Positions 19,747 to 28,005 of a stretch of DNA of 47,898 nt are shown here, one piece after another. The notes beneath the pieces were generated by a model, which made no database searches, was not told where the DNA came from, and saw only the letters and a program-made list of their open reading frames with translations. Made by a program: the position numbers and the translations under genes. The DNA lies in the NCBI GenBank assembly GCA_028287035.1, contig JAQBQL010000108.1, forward strand, positions 1 through 47,898, read 5' to 3'. How positions within the stretch are numbered: the stretch's first letter is position 1; each line of letters begins with the position of its first letter. This DNA comes from Labilithrix sp. (GTDB lineage Bacteria; Myxococcota; Polyangia; Polyangiales; Polyangiaceae).

Positions 19747-19830
19747 ATTTATTTTGTGATCTGGCGAGACGGCCGCGGGGGTGGGCTCGAGGGGCGCTGC
19801 TGCCGACGTGCGGTACTTCCTAATCGGCAG
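19747..19830. repeat. Right copy of the composite inverted repeat flanking the HNH gene
   Basis: Positions 19747-19789 are the reverse complement of 18241-18282 apart from one indel and a few substitutions; the shared core is GCGAGACGGCCGCGGGGG. An outer hairpin follows with arms CTGCCGA (19800-19806) and TCGGCAG (19824-19830), the counterpart of the left outer hairpin. Together with the palindrome, this accounts for most of the 324-bp gap between the HNH gene and the AraC gene. The rest (19515-19591) is AT-rich upstream DNA of the HNH gene. Confidence 0.72.
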
Positions 19831-19838
19831 TCGTCGGC

Positions 19839-20591
19839 CTACGCGGGCGGATCCTGCTCGCTCGCGCGCTTCGAATACGCCACCGGGGTCAGACCTACCA
19901 GGTCGTGGAAGTCCGCGATCAGATGCGCCTGGTCGTAGTAGCCGGCTTCCGCGGCGATGCGGCTCCAGTCGCGCGCGTGAGTCGTCAAACGCAGGGCGCG
20001 CTGCAGACGGGCTGAGCGCGCGAACTCCTTCGGGGCGACGCCGATGTGCTCGGCGAACGCGCGACGGAGATGCCGGGCGGTGACGCCCAGACGATCCGCG
20101 ACGCTCTCGACGCGCACGCTCGCGCCGTCTTCCAGCAGCCGGGCGGCGCGGCGCGCCAGGTGCGCCGAGACCGGCTCGAACGTCTCGGACACGCGCCGCG
20201 CCAGCGCCTCGGCGACGAGAGCGGTTGCCTCGGGGACGCTCGCGGTGTCGAGGAGCGCCGCGAGGAGGTCGGTCGCCGGGCCGCCCCACACGTCCTCCAG
20301 CATCGTGTACCGATCGGTGAGCTCGTGCGCGGGAACGCCGAAGAGCATCATCGACGACCCCGGCGCGAGCGCGAACGACATGGCGCGCTCGAAGCCCTGC
20401 GCGTCCTTGAGATGGGCGTGCGTACACGGGCCGACGACGTGGAGGTCGCCGCGACCGGTCTCGAGCACCCGCAGGACGAGCGCCGTGCGGCCGTCGGGCA
20501 GCCGGTCGACGCGGCGCGTGCGCCCTCGTGCGGGCGCCGACGCCGAGCGCACCGTCTCGACGAAACGTGGGCGCTGGACGGCGACGAGCAT
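19839..20591 (-). CDS. AraC-family transcriptional regulator
   Basis: A 250-residue regulator. The N-terminal part (about 1-145) resembles the DUF6597-like sensor domain of this group, and the C-terminal AraC/XylS DNA-binding domain has two helix-turn-helix units: VESVADRLGVTARHLRRAF and the second reading DWSRIAAEAGYYDQAHLIADF. The start at ATG 20591 gives MLVAVQRPRF. It is divergent from an SDR gene whose ATG is at 20691; the 99-bp space between them is the likely control region for both, so the SDR is its probable target. The effector is unknown. Confidence 0.87.
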   Translation of the reverse strand: MLVAVQRPRFVETVRSASAPARGRTRRVDRLPDGRTALVLRVLETGRGDLHVVGPCTHAHLKDAQGFERAMSFALAPGSSMMLFGVPAHELTDRYTMLEDVWGGPATDLLAALLDTASVPEATALVAEALARRVSETFEPVSAHLARRAARLLEDGASVRVESVADRLGVTARHLRRAFAEHIGVAPKEFARSARLQRALRLTTHARDWSRIAAEAGYYDQAHLIADFHDLVGLTPVAYSKRASEQDPPA

Positions 20592-20690
20592 CCCGTCGTT
20601 GTGGCGCGGACGGGCCTCCCGTTCAAGGGCCAGCCGAGAAATGTCCGGTCCTTCCAATCGGCGCGTCGAATCGCGCGATACGAAGCAACC

Positions 20691-21680
20691 ATGACCCATC
20701 AGCAACATCCCATCGGAAGCGGATTCACCGCGGCCTCGACGGCGGACGACGTGCTCGCTGGCATCAATCTCCGCGGCAAGAACGCGATCGTCACCGGTGG
20801 CCATGCCGGGCTCGGCCTCGCGATGACCCGCGCCCTCGCGAAGGCGGGCGCCTCGGTCACGGTCGCCGCCCGCGACGTCACACGCGCAACGGGCGCCGTC
20901 GCCGGCATCGAGGGGGTCCAGGTCGGGCAGCTCGACCTCGCCGACCCTGCCTCCATCGACGCCTTCGTCGCCGGGTGGCTCGCGTCGGAACGCCCCCTCC
21001 ACATCCTCATCGACAACGCGGCCGCGGTGCCATCGAAGACCGTCGCCCGGGACGCACGCGGCTACGAATTGCAATTTGCGACGAGCCACCTCGGTCACTT
21101 CCAGCTCACGGTGGGTCTCGTGCCCGCGCTCCGCGCCGCGAACGGAGCGAGGGTGGTGGTCGTCTCCTCCGGCGCCCACCGCTTCGGCGAGATCCGCTGG
21201 GACGACCCCAACTTCATCCACGGATACGACTCCCGAAAGGCTTACGCGCAGGCGAAGAAGGCCAATGTCCTGTTCGCCGTCGAGCTGGATCGTCGGTATT
21301 CGAGCGACCGCATTCGCGCCTATTCGGCGCATCCGGGCGTGGTCGTCGGTACGGGCCTGAATTCGTCCGCCGGCCCCGACGCGCTCCGGGCGATGGGCCT
21401 CGTCGACGAGGCGGGGAACGCCATCATCGATCCGGCGCGAGGGAAGAAGACGCCAGCGCAGGGCGCGAGCACCATCGTCTTCGCCGCGACGAGCCCGCTC
21501 CTCGCGAACATCGGCGGCGTGTACCTGACGGACAACGACGTCTCGGCCCTCGACGACAGCGCGAGGCCGCTCACCGCCGACAGCGTTCCAACGGCGGCGA
21601 CCTCGAGCTCCGTCGACCCTCATGCCGCGCAGCGACTCTGGGAGCTCAGCGAACGGCTCCTGCGCCCGAACATGCCTTGA
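20691..21680 (+). CDS. Short-chain dehydrogenase/reductase (retinol-dehydrogenase-like)
   Basis: A 329-residue SDR with a 35-residue N-terminal extension before the Rossmann motif IVTGGHAGLGLAM. It has Asn in LIDNAAAVPS, Ser in VVVSSGAHRFG and YAQAK as the catalytic YxxxK. The length and the KANVLFAVELDRR segment resemble the WW-oxidoreductase/retinol dehydrogenase-like branch. ATG 20691 (MTHQQHPIGSGF) was chosen because upstream sequence in this frame is antisense to the AraC gene. It is probably regulated by that divergent AraC protein. Substrate unknown. Confidence 0.87.
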   Translation: MTHQQHPIGSGFTAASTADDVLAGINLRGKNAIVTGGHAGLGLAMTRALAKAGASVTVAARDVTRATGAVAGIEGVQVGQLDLADPASIDAFVAGWLASERPLHILIDNAAAVPSKTVARDARGYELQFATSHLGHFQLTVGLVPALRAANGARVVVVSSGAHRFGEIRWDDPNFIHGYDSRKAYAQAKKANVLFAVELDRRYSSDRIRAYSAHPGVVVGTGLNSSAGPDALRAMGLVDEAGNAIIDPARGKKTPAQGASTIVFAATSPLLANIGGVYLTDNDVSALDDSARPLTADSVPTAATSSSVDPHAAQRLWELSERLLRPNMP

Positions 21681-21720
21681 ACGATGCGGCGCGCGCCGGG
21701 CGTGGGTACACTGCGCGGCC

Positions 21721-22401
21721 ATGACCCTCGCGGAGCTGGAGCGGGCGCTCGACGCCGCCAAGGAGCGATACGCGCGAGCGTCCGCCGCCATGCGCGCCCA
21801 GTACACGGACGACACGCGCGCGGAGCTCGGCAGCGCAAGCGACGGCCTGCTCGAGGCGGAGCGAGCCCTCGCGATCGCACGCGGTGATGAGTGCGCGGTC
21901 CCTTGTCCAGGATTCCCGCCGTGGGACGTCGGGGCACCTCTTCCTCACGTGCTCACCGGGTCGGGCCGGGCGGGCCTCGTCTACGTGGCGCGGGAGCCGG
22001 TGACCGGATGGGACGGCACGTCGGTCCACGTGAGGAGCGCCGCAGACGAGGAGCTCGACACGGTCGCCGTCGTCTGGTTCGAACGCGTCGCGGGCGTCCG
22101 CGTCGGGGCGCCGAACGACGAAGTCATCCACGGCCACCCGCTGCACGGCCGGGGGCTCGCGCCGTACGACGCGCACTGCATCGTCAATTCACGTTGGAAA
22201 AGCGAGCTGCAGACCATCAACTCGGTTCATTCCCAGTTCAACGTCGCCCGGTGGGCTGCGTGCAATCACTACTTTCTCGCGTTCCACGATGAAGCCGTCG
22301 AGTGCGCCGCGCATGGTTTTCGGGTGGACGTCCGGCGCACGACGCTCGCCCAGGCCTGTCGCCAGGCGCTCGAAGACCTGATGGGCACCGGACGCCCATG
22401 A
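21721..22401 (+). CDS. Hypothetical protein coupled to ung
   Basis: A 226-residue soluble protein I do not recognise. The N-terminal 55 residues (LAELERALDAAKERY onward) are likely coiled coil. The rest is a mixed alpha/beta domain with several aromatic and His residues (VIHGHPLHGRG, NHYFLAFHDEAVEC). There is no signal peptide or membrane segment. The TGA overlaps the ATG of the uracil-DNA glycosylase gene (ATGA), which suggests translational coupling, though a DNA-repair role is not otherwise supported. Confidence 0.7.
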   Translation: MTLAELERALDAAKERYARASAAMRAQYTDDTRAELGSASDGLLEAERALAIARGDECAVPCPGFPPWDVGAPLPHVLTGSGRAGLVYVAREPVTGWDGTSVHVRSAADEELDTVAVVWFERVAGVRVGAPNDEVIHGHPLHGRGLAPYDAHCIVNSRWKSELQTINSVHSQFNVARWAACNHYFLAFHDEAVECAAHGFRVDVRRTTLAQACRQALEDLMGTGRP

Positions 22402-23063
22402 AGCTCCCCCCCGCCTGGGAATCTGCGCTCCGCGCCGAGACCGACAAGCCCTACTTCCGCGCGCTCGCCGCGTTCCTCGCCGAGGAGCGTGCGTCGAAGA
22501 CCATCTTCCCCGCCGAGCACGACGTCTTCCGGGCGCTGGCGCTCACGCCGCCCGAGGCAGTGAAGGTCGTGCTGCTCGGACAGGACCCGTATCACGATCA
22601 CGGACAGGCCCACGGCCTCTGCTTCTCGGTGCTCGCGCCGACGCCCACGCCGCCGTCGCTGCGGAACGTCTTCCGCGAGCTCCACGACGATCTCGGCATC
22701 GTGGTGCCGCCCGGTCGCGGTGACCTCACGCGCTGGGCCGAGCAGGGCGTGCTCCTCCTCAATACCGTCCTCACCGTGGTCGCGCACGAGGCGAGCTCGC
22801 ACAAGAAGAAGGGCTGGGAGACGTTCACCGACGCCGTGATCCGCACGGTGAACGACGTCAGCCCGGCGCCCGTCGTCTTCTGCCTCTGGGGAAACCACGC
22901 GCGCACCAAGCGCACGCTCGTCGATGCCGGGCGGCACGTGATCCTCGAGAGCGGGCATCCGTCGCCGCTCAGCGCGCGGCGCTTCCTCGGCACGCGCCCC
23001 TTCTCGAAGATCGACGCCGCGCTCCGGGCGGCGGGACGCGCGCCGATCGACTGGCAGCTCTAG
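22398..23063 (+). CDS. ung: Uracil-DNA glycosylase, family 1
   Basis: A 221-residue base-excision repair enzyme that removes uracil from DNA. It has the catalytic water-activating motif GQDPYHD (Asp about 63), the downstream LLLNTVLTV strand, the Lys-rich loop HKKKGWETFTD and the minor-groove intercalation motif HPSPLSA. Length is normal for the family. The ATG at 22398 overlaps the stop of the upstream hypothetical gene; the frame extends further upstream, but only as a shadow of that gene. It converges on the GNAT gene with a 4-bp overlap. Confidence 0.96.
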   Translation: MKLPPAWESALRAETDKPYFRALAAFLAEERASKTIFPAEHDVFRALALTPPEAVKVVLLGQDPYHDHGQAHGLCFSVLAPTPTPPSLRNVFRELHDDLGIVVPPGRGDLTRWAEQGVLLLNTVLTVVAHEASSHKKKGWETFTDAVIRTVNDVSPAPVVFCLWGNHARTKRTLVDAGRHVILESGHPSPLSARRFLGTRPFSKIDAALRAAGRAPIDWQL

Positions 23064-23938
23064 ACGCGGGCCGGCTTCGTGAGGTCGATCTCGAGGATCC
23101 GCCACTGGCGTTCGGCGGATTCCATCGGGTCGGCGGCGTCGGCCCACCAGCCCTTCTCCTCGAAGCCCGCGCGCTTGTAGGCGCGCACCGAAGGCAGGTT
23201 GCGCACGTTGATGTGCACGTAGATGCTCTCGAGCCGGTTCTCGCGCGCGACCTGGAGCGCGTGCTTGATCATCTTCACGCCGCCGCCCGTGCCGCGGTAG
23301 CGCCGGTCGACCAGGGTGAATGCCGAATACGACACCGGCCCGAACACGAGATGAATGTTCGCGCCGACCAGCTGGTCTCCGTCGAAGAGCCCGATGACGT
23401 GCTGGTTGGGGTGCGCGCTGACGTGCAGGATGTTGCCGCACGCCTCCTTCCAGAACTGGCGCACGTTCGGCCAGTCCGCCAGCGTCAGCGAGCGCGTGGT
23501 CAGCTCGGCGTGGATGCTCTTCTTCACGCGGCGCTTCATCGACATGGCGTGCGCGATGGCGAGCGCGCCGGTCCAGTTGGCGCGCGTGAAGCGCTCGGGA
23601 TCGATGGCGGCCACGCGGTCGACGAGGCGCGGCCGCACGCAGCCGACGATCTCGCCGTCCCACCGGTCCTCGAAGGGCGCGACGTCGGCGCGGAGCCGGA
23701 GCTCCTTGCCGTTCACCCCGAGCACGCGGCGGAAGGCGAGGCGTCCGCCCGACATGAGGCCGACCGCGCGACCGACCTCGGGCGGATCCGGATCCAGCAC
23801 GAGCTCCTCGACGCCGAGCGTGAGGATCCCGACGTCCGACACGCGCACGCGGGTGACGCCGGAGCTGTCACGCTGCGGCGGCGCAGGCAGGGCGCTCGGG
23901 GCGATGCCCTTCGCATTGCTCTCGAGAGAGGACGTCAC
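23060..23938 (-). CDS. GNAT N-acetyltransferase with N-terminal beta domain (S24/S26-like)
   Basis: A protein of about 292 residues. The C-terminal GNAT domain (about 145-285) has the acetyl-CoA motif RRYRGTGGGVKMIKHAL and the NLPSVRAYKRAGFEEKGW strand-helix typical of the family. The N-terminal part (about 25-110) has the pattern of a signal-peptidase/LexA-like beta fold (RRVLGVNGKELRLRADVAPF, then GEIVGCVRP), without an obvious catalytic Ser/Lys pair. The start is uncertain: GTG 23938 gives VTSSLESNAKG; the frame runs further upstream only as a shadow of the VOC gene. It converges with ung. The acceptor substrate is unknown. Confidence 0.72.
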   Translation of the reverse strand: MTSSLESNAKGIAPSALPAPPQRDSSGVTRVRVSDVGILTLGVEELVLDPDPPEVGRAVGLMSGGRLAFRRVLGVNGKELRLRADVAPFEDRWDGEIVGCVRPRLVDRVAAIDPERFTRANWTGALAIAHAMSMKRRVKKSIHAELTTRSLTLADWPNVRQFWKEACGNILHVSAHPNQHVIGLFDGDQLVGANIHLVFGPVSYSAFTLVDRRYRGTGGGVKMIKHALQVARENRLESIYVHINVRNLPSVRAYKRAGFEEKGWWADAADPMESAERQWRILEIDLTKPARV

Positions 23939-24008
23939 GGCAGCCCCGAAGTCTCCGCTTAAACCGCGCCCGCTCAAAGGAGTTGTTGCGGATCGAGCTC
24001 TTCTGTCG

Positions 24009-24422
24009 TCAGTAGTTCTTCCACAGGCCCGGCGTGGCGAGCTCGAGGACGTGTCCGTCCGGGTCCTCGAAGTACAGGCTGCGGCCCCCGGCAGCCCACT
24101 GCATCTCGCCGCGTGACGGGACGTTCGCCGCCGCCAGGTGCGCCTGCCACGCCTCGTAGGAGTCCGCGGGAATGGCGAACGCCATGTGCAGCGGTCCCGA
24201 TCCGTCGTGGCCGGGCACGACGCCGCGCGGCGAGGTCTTGTCGACGGTGGAGCCGCCGCGCAGGAAGACGAGGAGCACGCCGCGGCTGCCCGCATCGAAC
24301 GCGGTGAGGGTAGGGGTCTCGAGCATGGGCGAGAGACCGAGCACGTCGCGGAAGAAGCGGACCGAGCGCCCCATGTCGTCGACATAGAGCGCCGTCTCGA
24401 GCAGGCCGGTGATCGGGGGCAT
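24009..24422 (-). CDS. VOC family protein (glyoxalase/dioxygenase superfamily)
   Basis: A 137-residue vicinal-oxygen-chelate fold protein made of two beta-alpha-beta-beta-beta modules. It starts LETALYVDDMGRSVRFF, the usual first module, and ends LYFEDPDGHVLELATPG with the metal-ligand Glu. The His in GPLHMAFAIP fits another ligand position. The family covers glyoxalase I, ring-cleavage dioxygenases and antibiotic-resistance thiol transferases, and the activity here is not determined. It is transcribed in the same direction as the GNAT gene, with a 70-bp gap, and divergent from the nitronate monooxygenase gene. Confidence 0.87.
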   Translation of the reverse strand: MPPITGLLETALYVDDMGRSVRFFRDVLGLSPMLETPTLTAFDAGSRGVLLVFLRGGSTVDKTSPRGVVPGHDGSGPLHMAFAIPADSYEAWQAHLAAANVPSRGEMQWAAGGRSLYFEDPDGHVLELATPGLWKNY

Positions 24423-24482
24423 GCTCCGAGGTTAGGCCCTTCGCGCGTCGTCTTCGAGCCCCGAACGGCTACGCTGGCGCGC

Positions 24483-25409
24483 ATGTCGACCATCTCCACC
24501 GCCCTGTCGAAGCGCCTCGGCCTCCGCTACCCGATCGTCAGCGCGCCCATGTTCATCATCTCGAACAAGGAGATGATCGTGGCGGCGGCGGAGGCCGGCA
24601 TCCTCGGCTCGATGCCGTCGCTGAACGCGCGCACGCCCGAGGAGCTCCGCGAGACCCTCGCGTGGATCCGCCGGAAGACCGACAAGCCGTTCGCCATCAA
24701 CCTGACGATCAAGCTGACCGACCCGGCGCGGCTCGAGAGCGACTTCCAGATGTGCCTCGAGTTCGGGGTGCCGGTCATCATCACGAGCTACGGCAATCCC
24801 GCGGAGCTCGCGCGGCGCGCGCACGAGAAGGGGGTCACGGTCTTCCACGACGTCATCCACCTGAAGCACGCGAAGAAGGCGGAACAGGCGGGCGCCGACG
24901 CGATCATCGGCGTGGCCTCGGGCGCGGGCGGCCACGCCGGCACCGTGAATCCCTACGTGCTCTATCCGTGGCTCGCGCAGAACCTGAAGGTGCCGGTCAT
25001 CGCCGCCGGCTGCATCGCGACGGGCCGTCAACTCGCGGCCTCGCTCGCCCTCGGCGCCGAGCTCGCGTACATGGGGACGCGCTTCATCGCGTCGACCGAG
25101 TGCGGCGCCGACGCGCGCTACAAGGAGAGCGTCATCAACGGCTCGCCCGACGATCTCGTCTACACCGACGCGGTCAGCGGCGTTCACGCGAACTTCCTCC
25201 GCAGCACGCTCCCCGCCGAGGCGACCGGTGACCGGAGCAAGGCGCAGGCCGAGATCCAGGGCGGCGGCGCCAAGCGGTGGCGTGACATCTGGAGCGCCGG
25301 GCAGGGCATCGCGCTCGCGACCGAGGTGAAGCCGATCGCGCAGATCGTGCAGGACATCGTCCGCGAGTACGGCGAGACGCTGCGCGGGCTGCCGCCGCTC
25401 GAGGCATGA
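24483..25409 (+). CDS. Nitronate monooxygenase / 2-nitropropane dioxygenase family
   Basis: A 308-residue FMN-dependent TIM-barrel oxidoreductase. It starts LGLRYPIVSAPMF, and carries the catalytic-His motif SGAGGHAG and the phosphate-binding IAAGCIATGRQLAASLALGA, followed by MGTRFIASTEC. The family oxidises alkyl nitronates or acts as NADH:quinone reductase; related proteins reduce enoyl-ACP (FabK). ATG 24483 lies 60 bp from the divergent VOC start. The stop is followed after 53 bp by the PA14-GH43 lipoprotein gene, but no functional link is evident. Confidence 0.88.
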   Translation: MSTISTALSKRLGLRYPIVSAPMFIISNKEMIVAAAEAGILGSMPSLNARTPEELRETLAWIRRKTDKPFAINLTIKLTDPARLESDFQMCLEFGVPVIITSYGNPAELARRAHEKGVTVFHDVIHLKHAKKAEQAGADAIIGVASGAGGHAGTVNPYVLYPWLAQNLKVPVIAAGCIATGRQLAASLALGAELAYMGTRFIASTECGADARYKESVINGSPDDLVYTDAVSGVHANFLRSTLPAEATGDRSKAQAEIQGGGAKRWRDIWSAGQGIALATEVKPIAQIVQDIVREYGETLRGLPPLEA

Positions 25410-25462
25410 CCGTGGCGTCCCCCGGTCGCGCGGCGGGCTTCGAGCTGGTAGATTCGTGCGCG

Positions 25463-27058
25463 ATGTCGATCTCGCGCCTCGCGGTCCCCCGCCTGCCTCT
25501 CGCGCACGTTCTCGCGCTCGCCCTCGCGCTCGGTCCTGCAGTCGGGCTGGCGTCGGGATGCTCGTCCACGGACGACGCGAACAACAGCGGCGATCCGCTG
25601 ACGAACCGTGACGGCGCCGCGGGCGACGACGCCGGGCCCGGAGCGGGCGATGCGGCGAGCGACGCGGCGCCCGTCGCGCCCGCTCACGGGCTCCGCGCCG
25701 ACTTCTTCGATGACTATTCGACGCTCGCGAGCACGCGCTACGACGCCGCGCCGGTCATCGATCACGACGCGCAGACCGCGCCGGCGCCGGGCGTTCGAGC
25801 GTTCCTGTACTCGGTGCGCTGGACGGCGACGCTCACCGTCGACGTGGCGGGGGAGCACACGTTCTTCGCGAATGCCGACGATGGTGTTCGCGTGTATGTC
25901 GACGACAAGGCGGTCGTGGACGACTGGAATGCCCACTTCGCGACGGATTCGTCGGGCAAGGTCACGCTGACCGCCGGTCCGCACGCGCTTCGTATCGAGT
26001 ACTTCCAGATGGACCTCGCGGCCCACCTCGCCATCACGTGGCAGCCGCCCGGCGGAGCGCGCGGGCCGATCCCGGGAGGCAAGCTCGCGCCGCTCACCGA
26101 GGCTCCGAAGGACAAGGACGGCGCGGTGCTCCCCGGCCCGCGCCCGCTGTTCCGGAATGCGGTCGTCGGGTTCGATTGCCCCGATCCCGGCGTGCTCGCA
26201 GTCCCCGGGCCGCACCTCGCGTTCTACATGGTGTGCACCGGCGGCAAGATGCGCGTGCGTCGCTCCGACGATCTCGTGCGCTGGTCCGACACCGACGGCT
26301 TCCTCCTTCCCGACGGCAAGGCGAGCTGGTCGGCGAACGGGGGCCGCAACTGGGCGCCCGAGATCCACAAGGTCGGCGCGAAGTACGTCGCGTACTACAC
26401 GGCCGTGAACGGCGCCGACCGCCTCAGCATCGGCGCGGCGAGCGCCCCCGCGCCGGAGGGGCCGTACACCGATCGCGGGAGCGCGCTCGTCGAGAACGCG
26501 CTCGGCGTCATCGACGCGACGTTCTTCGAGGACGGTGACGGCAAGAAGTACCTGTACTGGAAGGTCGACGGGAACTCGGCCGGGCAGCCGACGCCCATCC
26601 TCGTGCGGGAGCTCGCGAGCGACGGGCTCTCGTTCGCGCCGGGGTCGACCGCGGTCGAGGTGCTCAGGAACGATCCTTCGACGTGGGAGGGCGGCGTGGT
26701 CGAGGCGCCGTGGGTCTACGAGCACGCGGGCGAGTACTTCCTCTTCTACAGCGGCAACGTCTACGACGCGCGCTACCGGACGGGCGTCGCCAAGGCGACC
26801 TCGCCGAAGGGCCCCTTCACAAAGAAGGGCGCACCCATCGTGGCGAACAATGCGCAGTGGGTCGGCCCCGGGCACGGCTCGGTGCTCGGCGTGCACGGCC
26901 GCGACTACTACTTCCACCACGCCTGGCCGGCGCTGCCGGGCGGCGCGAACGACACGAGCAAGGGCCGCTACGGTCTCGTCGCCGAGATCGCCTGGACCGC
27001 GGGCTGGCCGGTGATCGGCAACGGCACTGCCGTCGTGGGGGATCAGGCCTGGCCCTGA
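25463..27058 (+). CDS. PA14-GH43 glycoside hydrolase lipoprotein
   Basis: A 531-residue surface lipoprotein. The signal peptide ends with lipobox LASGC (Cys33), followed by a low-complexity Asp/Gly/Ala linker. A PA14 domain (about 75-195, DFFDDYSTLAS through GPHALRIEYFQ) precedes a five-bladed GH43 catalytic domain (about 230-525). The three GH43 acidic residues are visible: Asp241 in CPDPG, Asp351 in GVIDATFF and Glu414 in GVVEAPWVYEH. GH43 enzymes cleave arabinan, xylan or related side chains, and PA14 likely binds carbohydrate. ATG 25463 was chosen because it begins the signal peptide; an upstream in-frame ATG at 25406 adds 19 residues. It implies plant-polymer degradation outside the cell. 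Confidence 0.88.
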   Translation: MSISRLAVPRLPLAHVLALALALGPAVGLASGCSSTDDANNSGDPLTNRDGAAGDDAGPGAGDAASDAAPVAPAHGLRADFFDDYSTLASTRYDAAPVIDHDAQTAPAPGVRAFLYSVRWTATLTVDVAGEHTFFANADDGVRVYVDDKAVVDDWNAHFATDSSGKVTLTAGPHALRIEYFQMDLAAHLAITWQPPGGARGPIPGGKLAPLTEAPKDKDGAVLPGPRPLFRNAVVGFDCPDPGVLAVPGPHLAFYMVCTGGKMRVRRSDDLVRWSDTDGFLLPDGKASWSANGGRNWAPEIHKVGAKYVAYYTAVNGADRLSIGAASAPAPEGPYTDRGSALVENALGVIDATFFEDGDGKKYLYWKVDGNSAGQPTPILVRELASDGLSFAPGSTAVEVLRNDPSTWEGGVVEAPWVYEHAGEYFLFYSGNVYDARYRTGVAKATSPKGPFTKKGAPIVANNAQWVGPGHGSVLGVHGRDYYFHHAWPALPGGANDTSKGRYGLVAEIAWTAGWPVIGNGTAVVGDQAWP

Positions 27059-27066
27059 CCGCGGCG

Positions 27067-27504
27067 ATGGCCTCGTACGCCGACCGCTACCGCGACATCG
27101 ACTTCCGGGCGCATCCCGAGCTGTACCGCGTGGGGCGCGGCGAGGAGGGCGTCCTCATCGCCGAGCCGTACAAGAGCGAGCTCCTGCCGCTCTGGCGGTT
27201 CCGGACGCCGGAGATCGCGGCCGAGTCGGCGAAGGCGCTGTGGAAGGCGTTCGTCGGATATCGCAAGAAGCGCGATCACGTCGGAATGGACATGGCGCGC
27301 AAGTATCTCCAGATGGGATTCACGCGCGCGCGGCGCTACGCCAACCACAAATCGGGAAAGAAGTACGCGGCCAAGGGCATCGTCGCGCCGCGCGAGCCCG
27401 ACGCCGTCAAGGCCGCGGCGGCCGCGATCTTCTACGAGGTCTGGCAGGATGCGGAGCGAGACCCCGTCTACCGGAAGTGGCGTGAGAGCCAGCGCCAGCG
27501 TTAG
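27067..27504 (+). CDS. DUF4385-like conserved protein
   Basis: A 145-residue basic soluble protein starting MASYADRYRDIDFRAHPELY, with the conserved VGRGEQGVL-type stretch (here VGRGEEGVL), EPYKSELLPLWRFRTP and DMARKYLQMGFTRARRYANH. These match what I recall of the DUF4385 family, which has no known function. The ATG is 9 bp after the GH43 gene, suggesting co-transcription, though a functional link is doubtful. The high Lys/Arg content would suit nucleic-acid binding; that is speculation. Confidence 0.8.
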   Translation: MASYADRYRDIDFRAHPELYRVGRGEEGVLIAEPYKSELLPLWRFRTPEIAAESAKALWKAFVGYRKKRDHVGMDMARKYLQMGFTRARRYANHKSGKKYAAKGIVAPREPDAVKAAAAAIFYEVWQDAERDPVYRKWRESQRQR

Positions 27505-27520
27505 GCTGGCCGGGGCCGAC

Positions 27521-27892
27521 GTGACGACGCTACTCCTCTACGAGCACCTTCGCGACGACGACACCCTCGCGCGCACGTCCCTGCGCCTGGCCGACGGAGC
27601 CCTCGTCCTCGTCGTCGGCGACGAGGAGCTGCCGCTGCCGGACGGCGCGGTGGCCGCGGTCATGCGTCGGTACGGCAAGCCGCTCGACGACGGGGAAACG
27701 CCGGATCTCGACGCCGTCCTCGCCCTCGGGAACGGCGCGTCGCTGGCGCGTTTCCGGTTCATGGCGCGCTTCGACGTCATCCGCCGCGACTGGCTGGTCT
27801 ACCAGGAAGGAAGCGGAGGCGAGCGGCTCTGCGAGATGGCCACGTCGGTCACCGCGGCGCTCGAGCACCTCGCTCGACGCGCGAGCGTATGA
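27521..27892 (+). CDS. Small hypothetical protein
   Basis: About 123 residues if GTG 27521 is the start; an ATG at 27449 in the same frame would overlap the DUF4385 gene by 56 bp and adds residues without protein character. The protein is soluble and acidic with a beta-rich first half (LRLADGALVLVVGDEELPLP) and a helical second half. I recognise no family. It follows the DUF4385 gene by 16 bp and may be co-transcribed with it. The 113 bp after it show nothing recognisable. Confidence 0.6.
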   Translation: MTTLLLYEHLRDDDTLARTSLRLADGALVLVVGDEELPLPDGAVAAVMRRYGKPLDDGETPDLDAVLALGNGASLARFRFMARFDVIRRDWLVYQEGSGGERLCEMATSVTAALEHLARRASV

Positions 27893-28005
27893 CGGCCCGG
27901 TCACAGTCGCAGGCCGCTCGTTCACGGCGACGTCGCCGAAAAGGCGTCCTTGCCGGCAGATCCGGTGAATGATCGCGTGGTACATCACTTGCTCGGGGGA
28001 CCACC

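Noticed and set aside
18105..19860. Integration by tRNA 3'-end duplication (classical att sites)
   Set aside because: The last bases of the tRNA are not repeated at the right side of the HNH unit, and no integrase gene is present.
23780..23800. Further copies of the GGATCC motif near the GNAT gene
   Set aside because: Only the GGATCC core recurs there (CGGATCCGGATCCAG); the flanking bases of the 16-mer do not match.
23939..24499. N-terminal extension of the GNAT protein
   Set aside because: The extra part is mainly in another frame of the VOC gene on the same strand, and its composition (Ser/Arg-rich) is that of a shadow frame.
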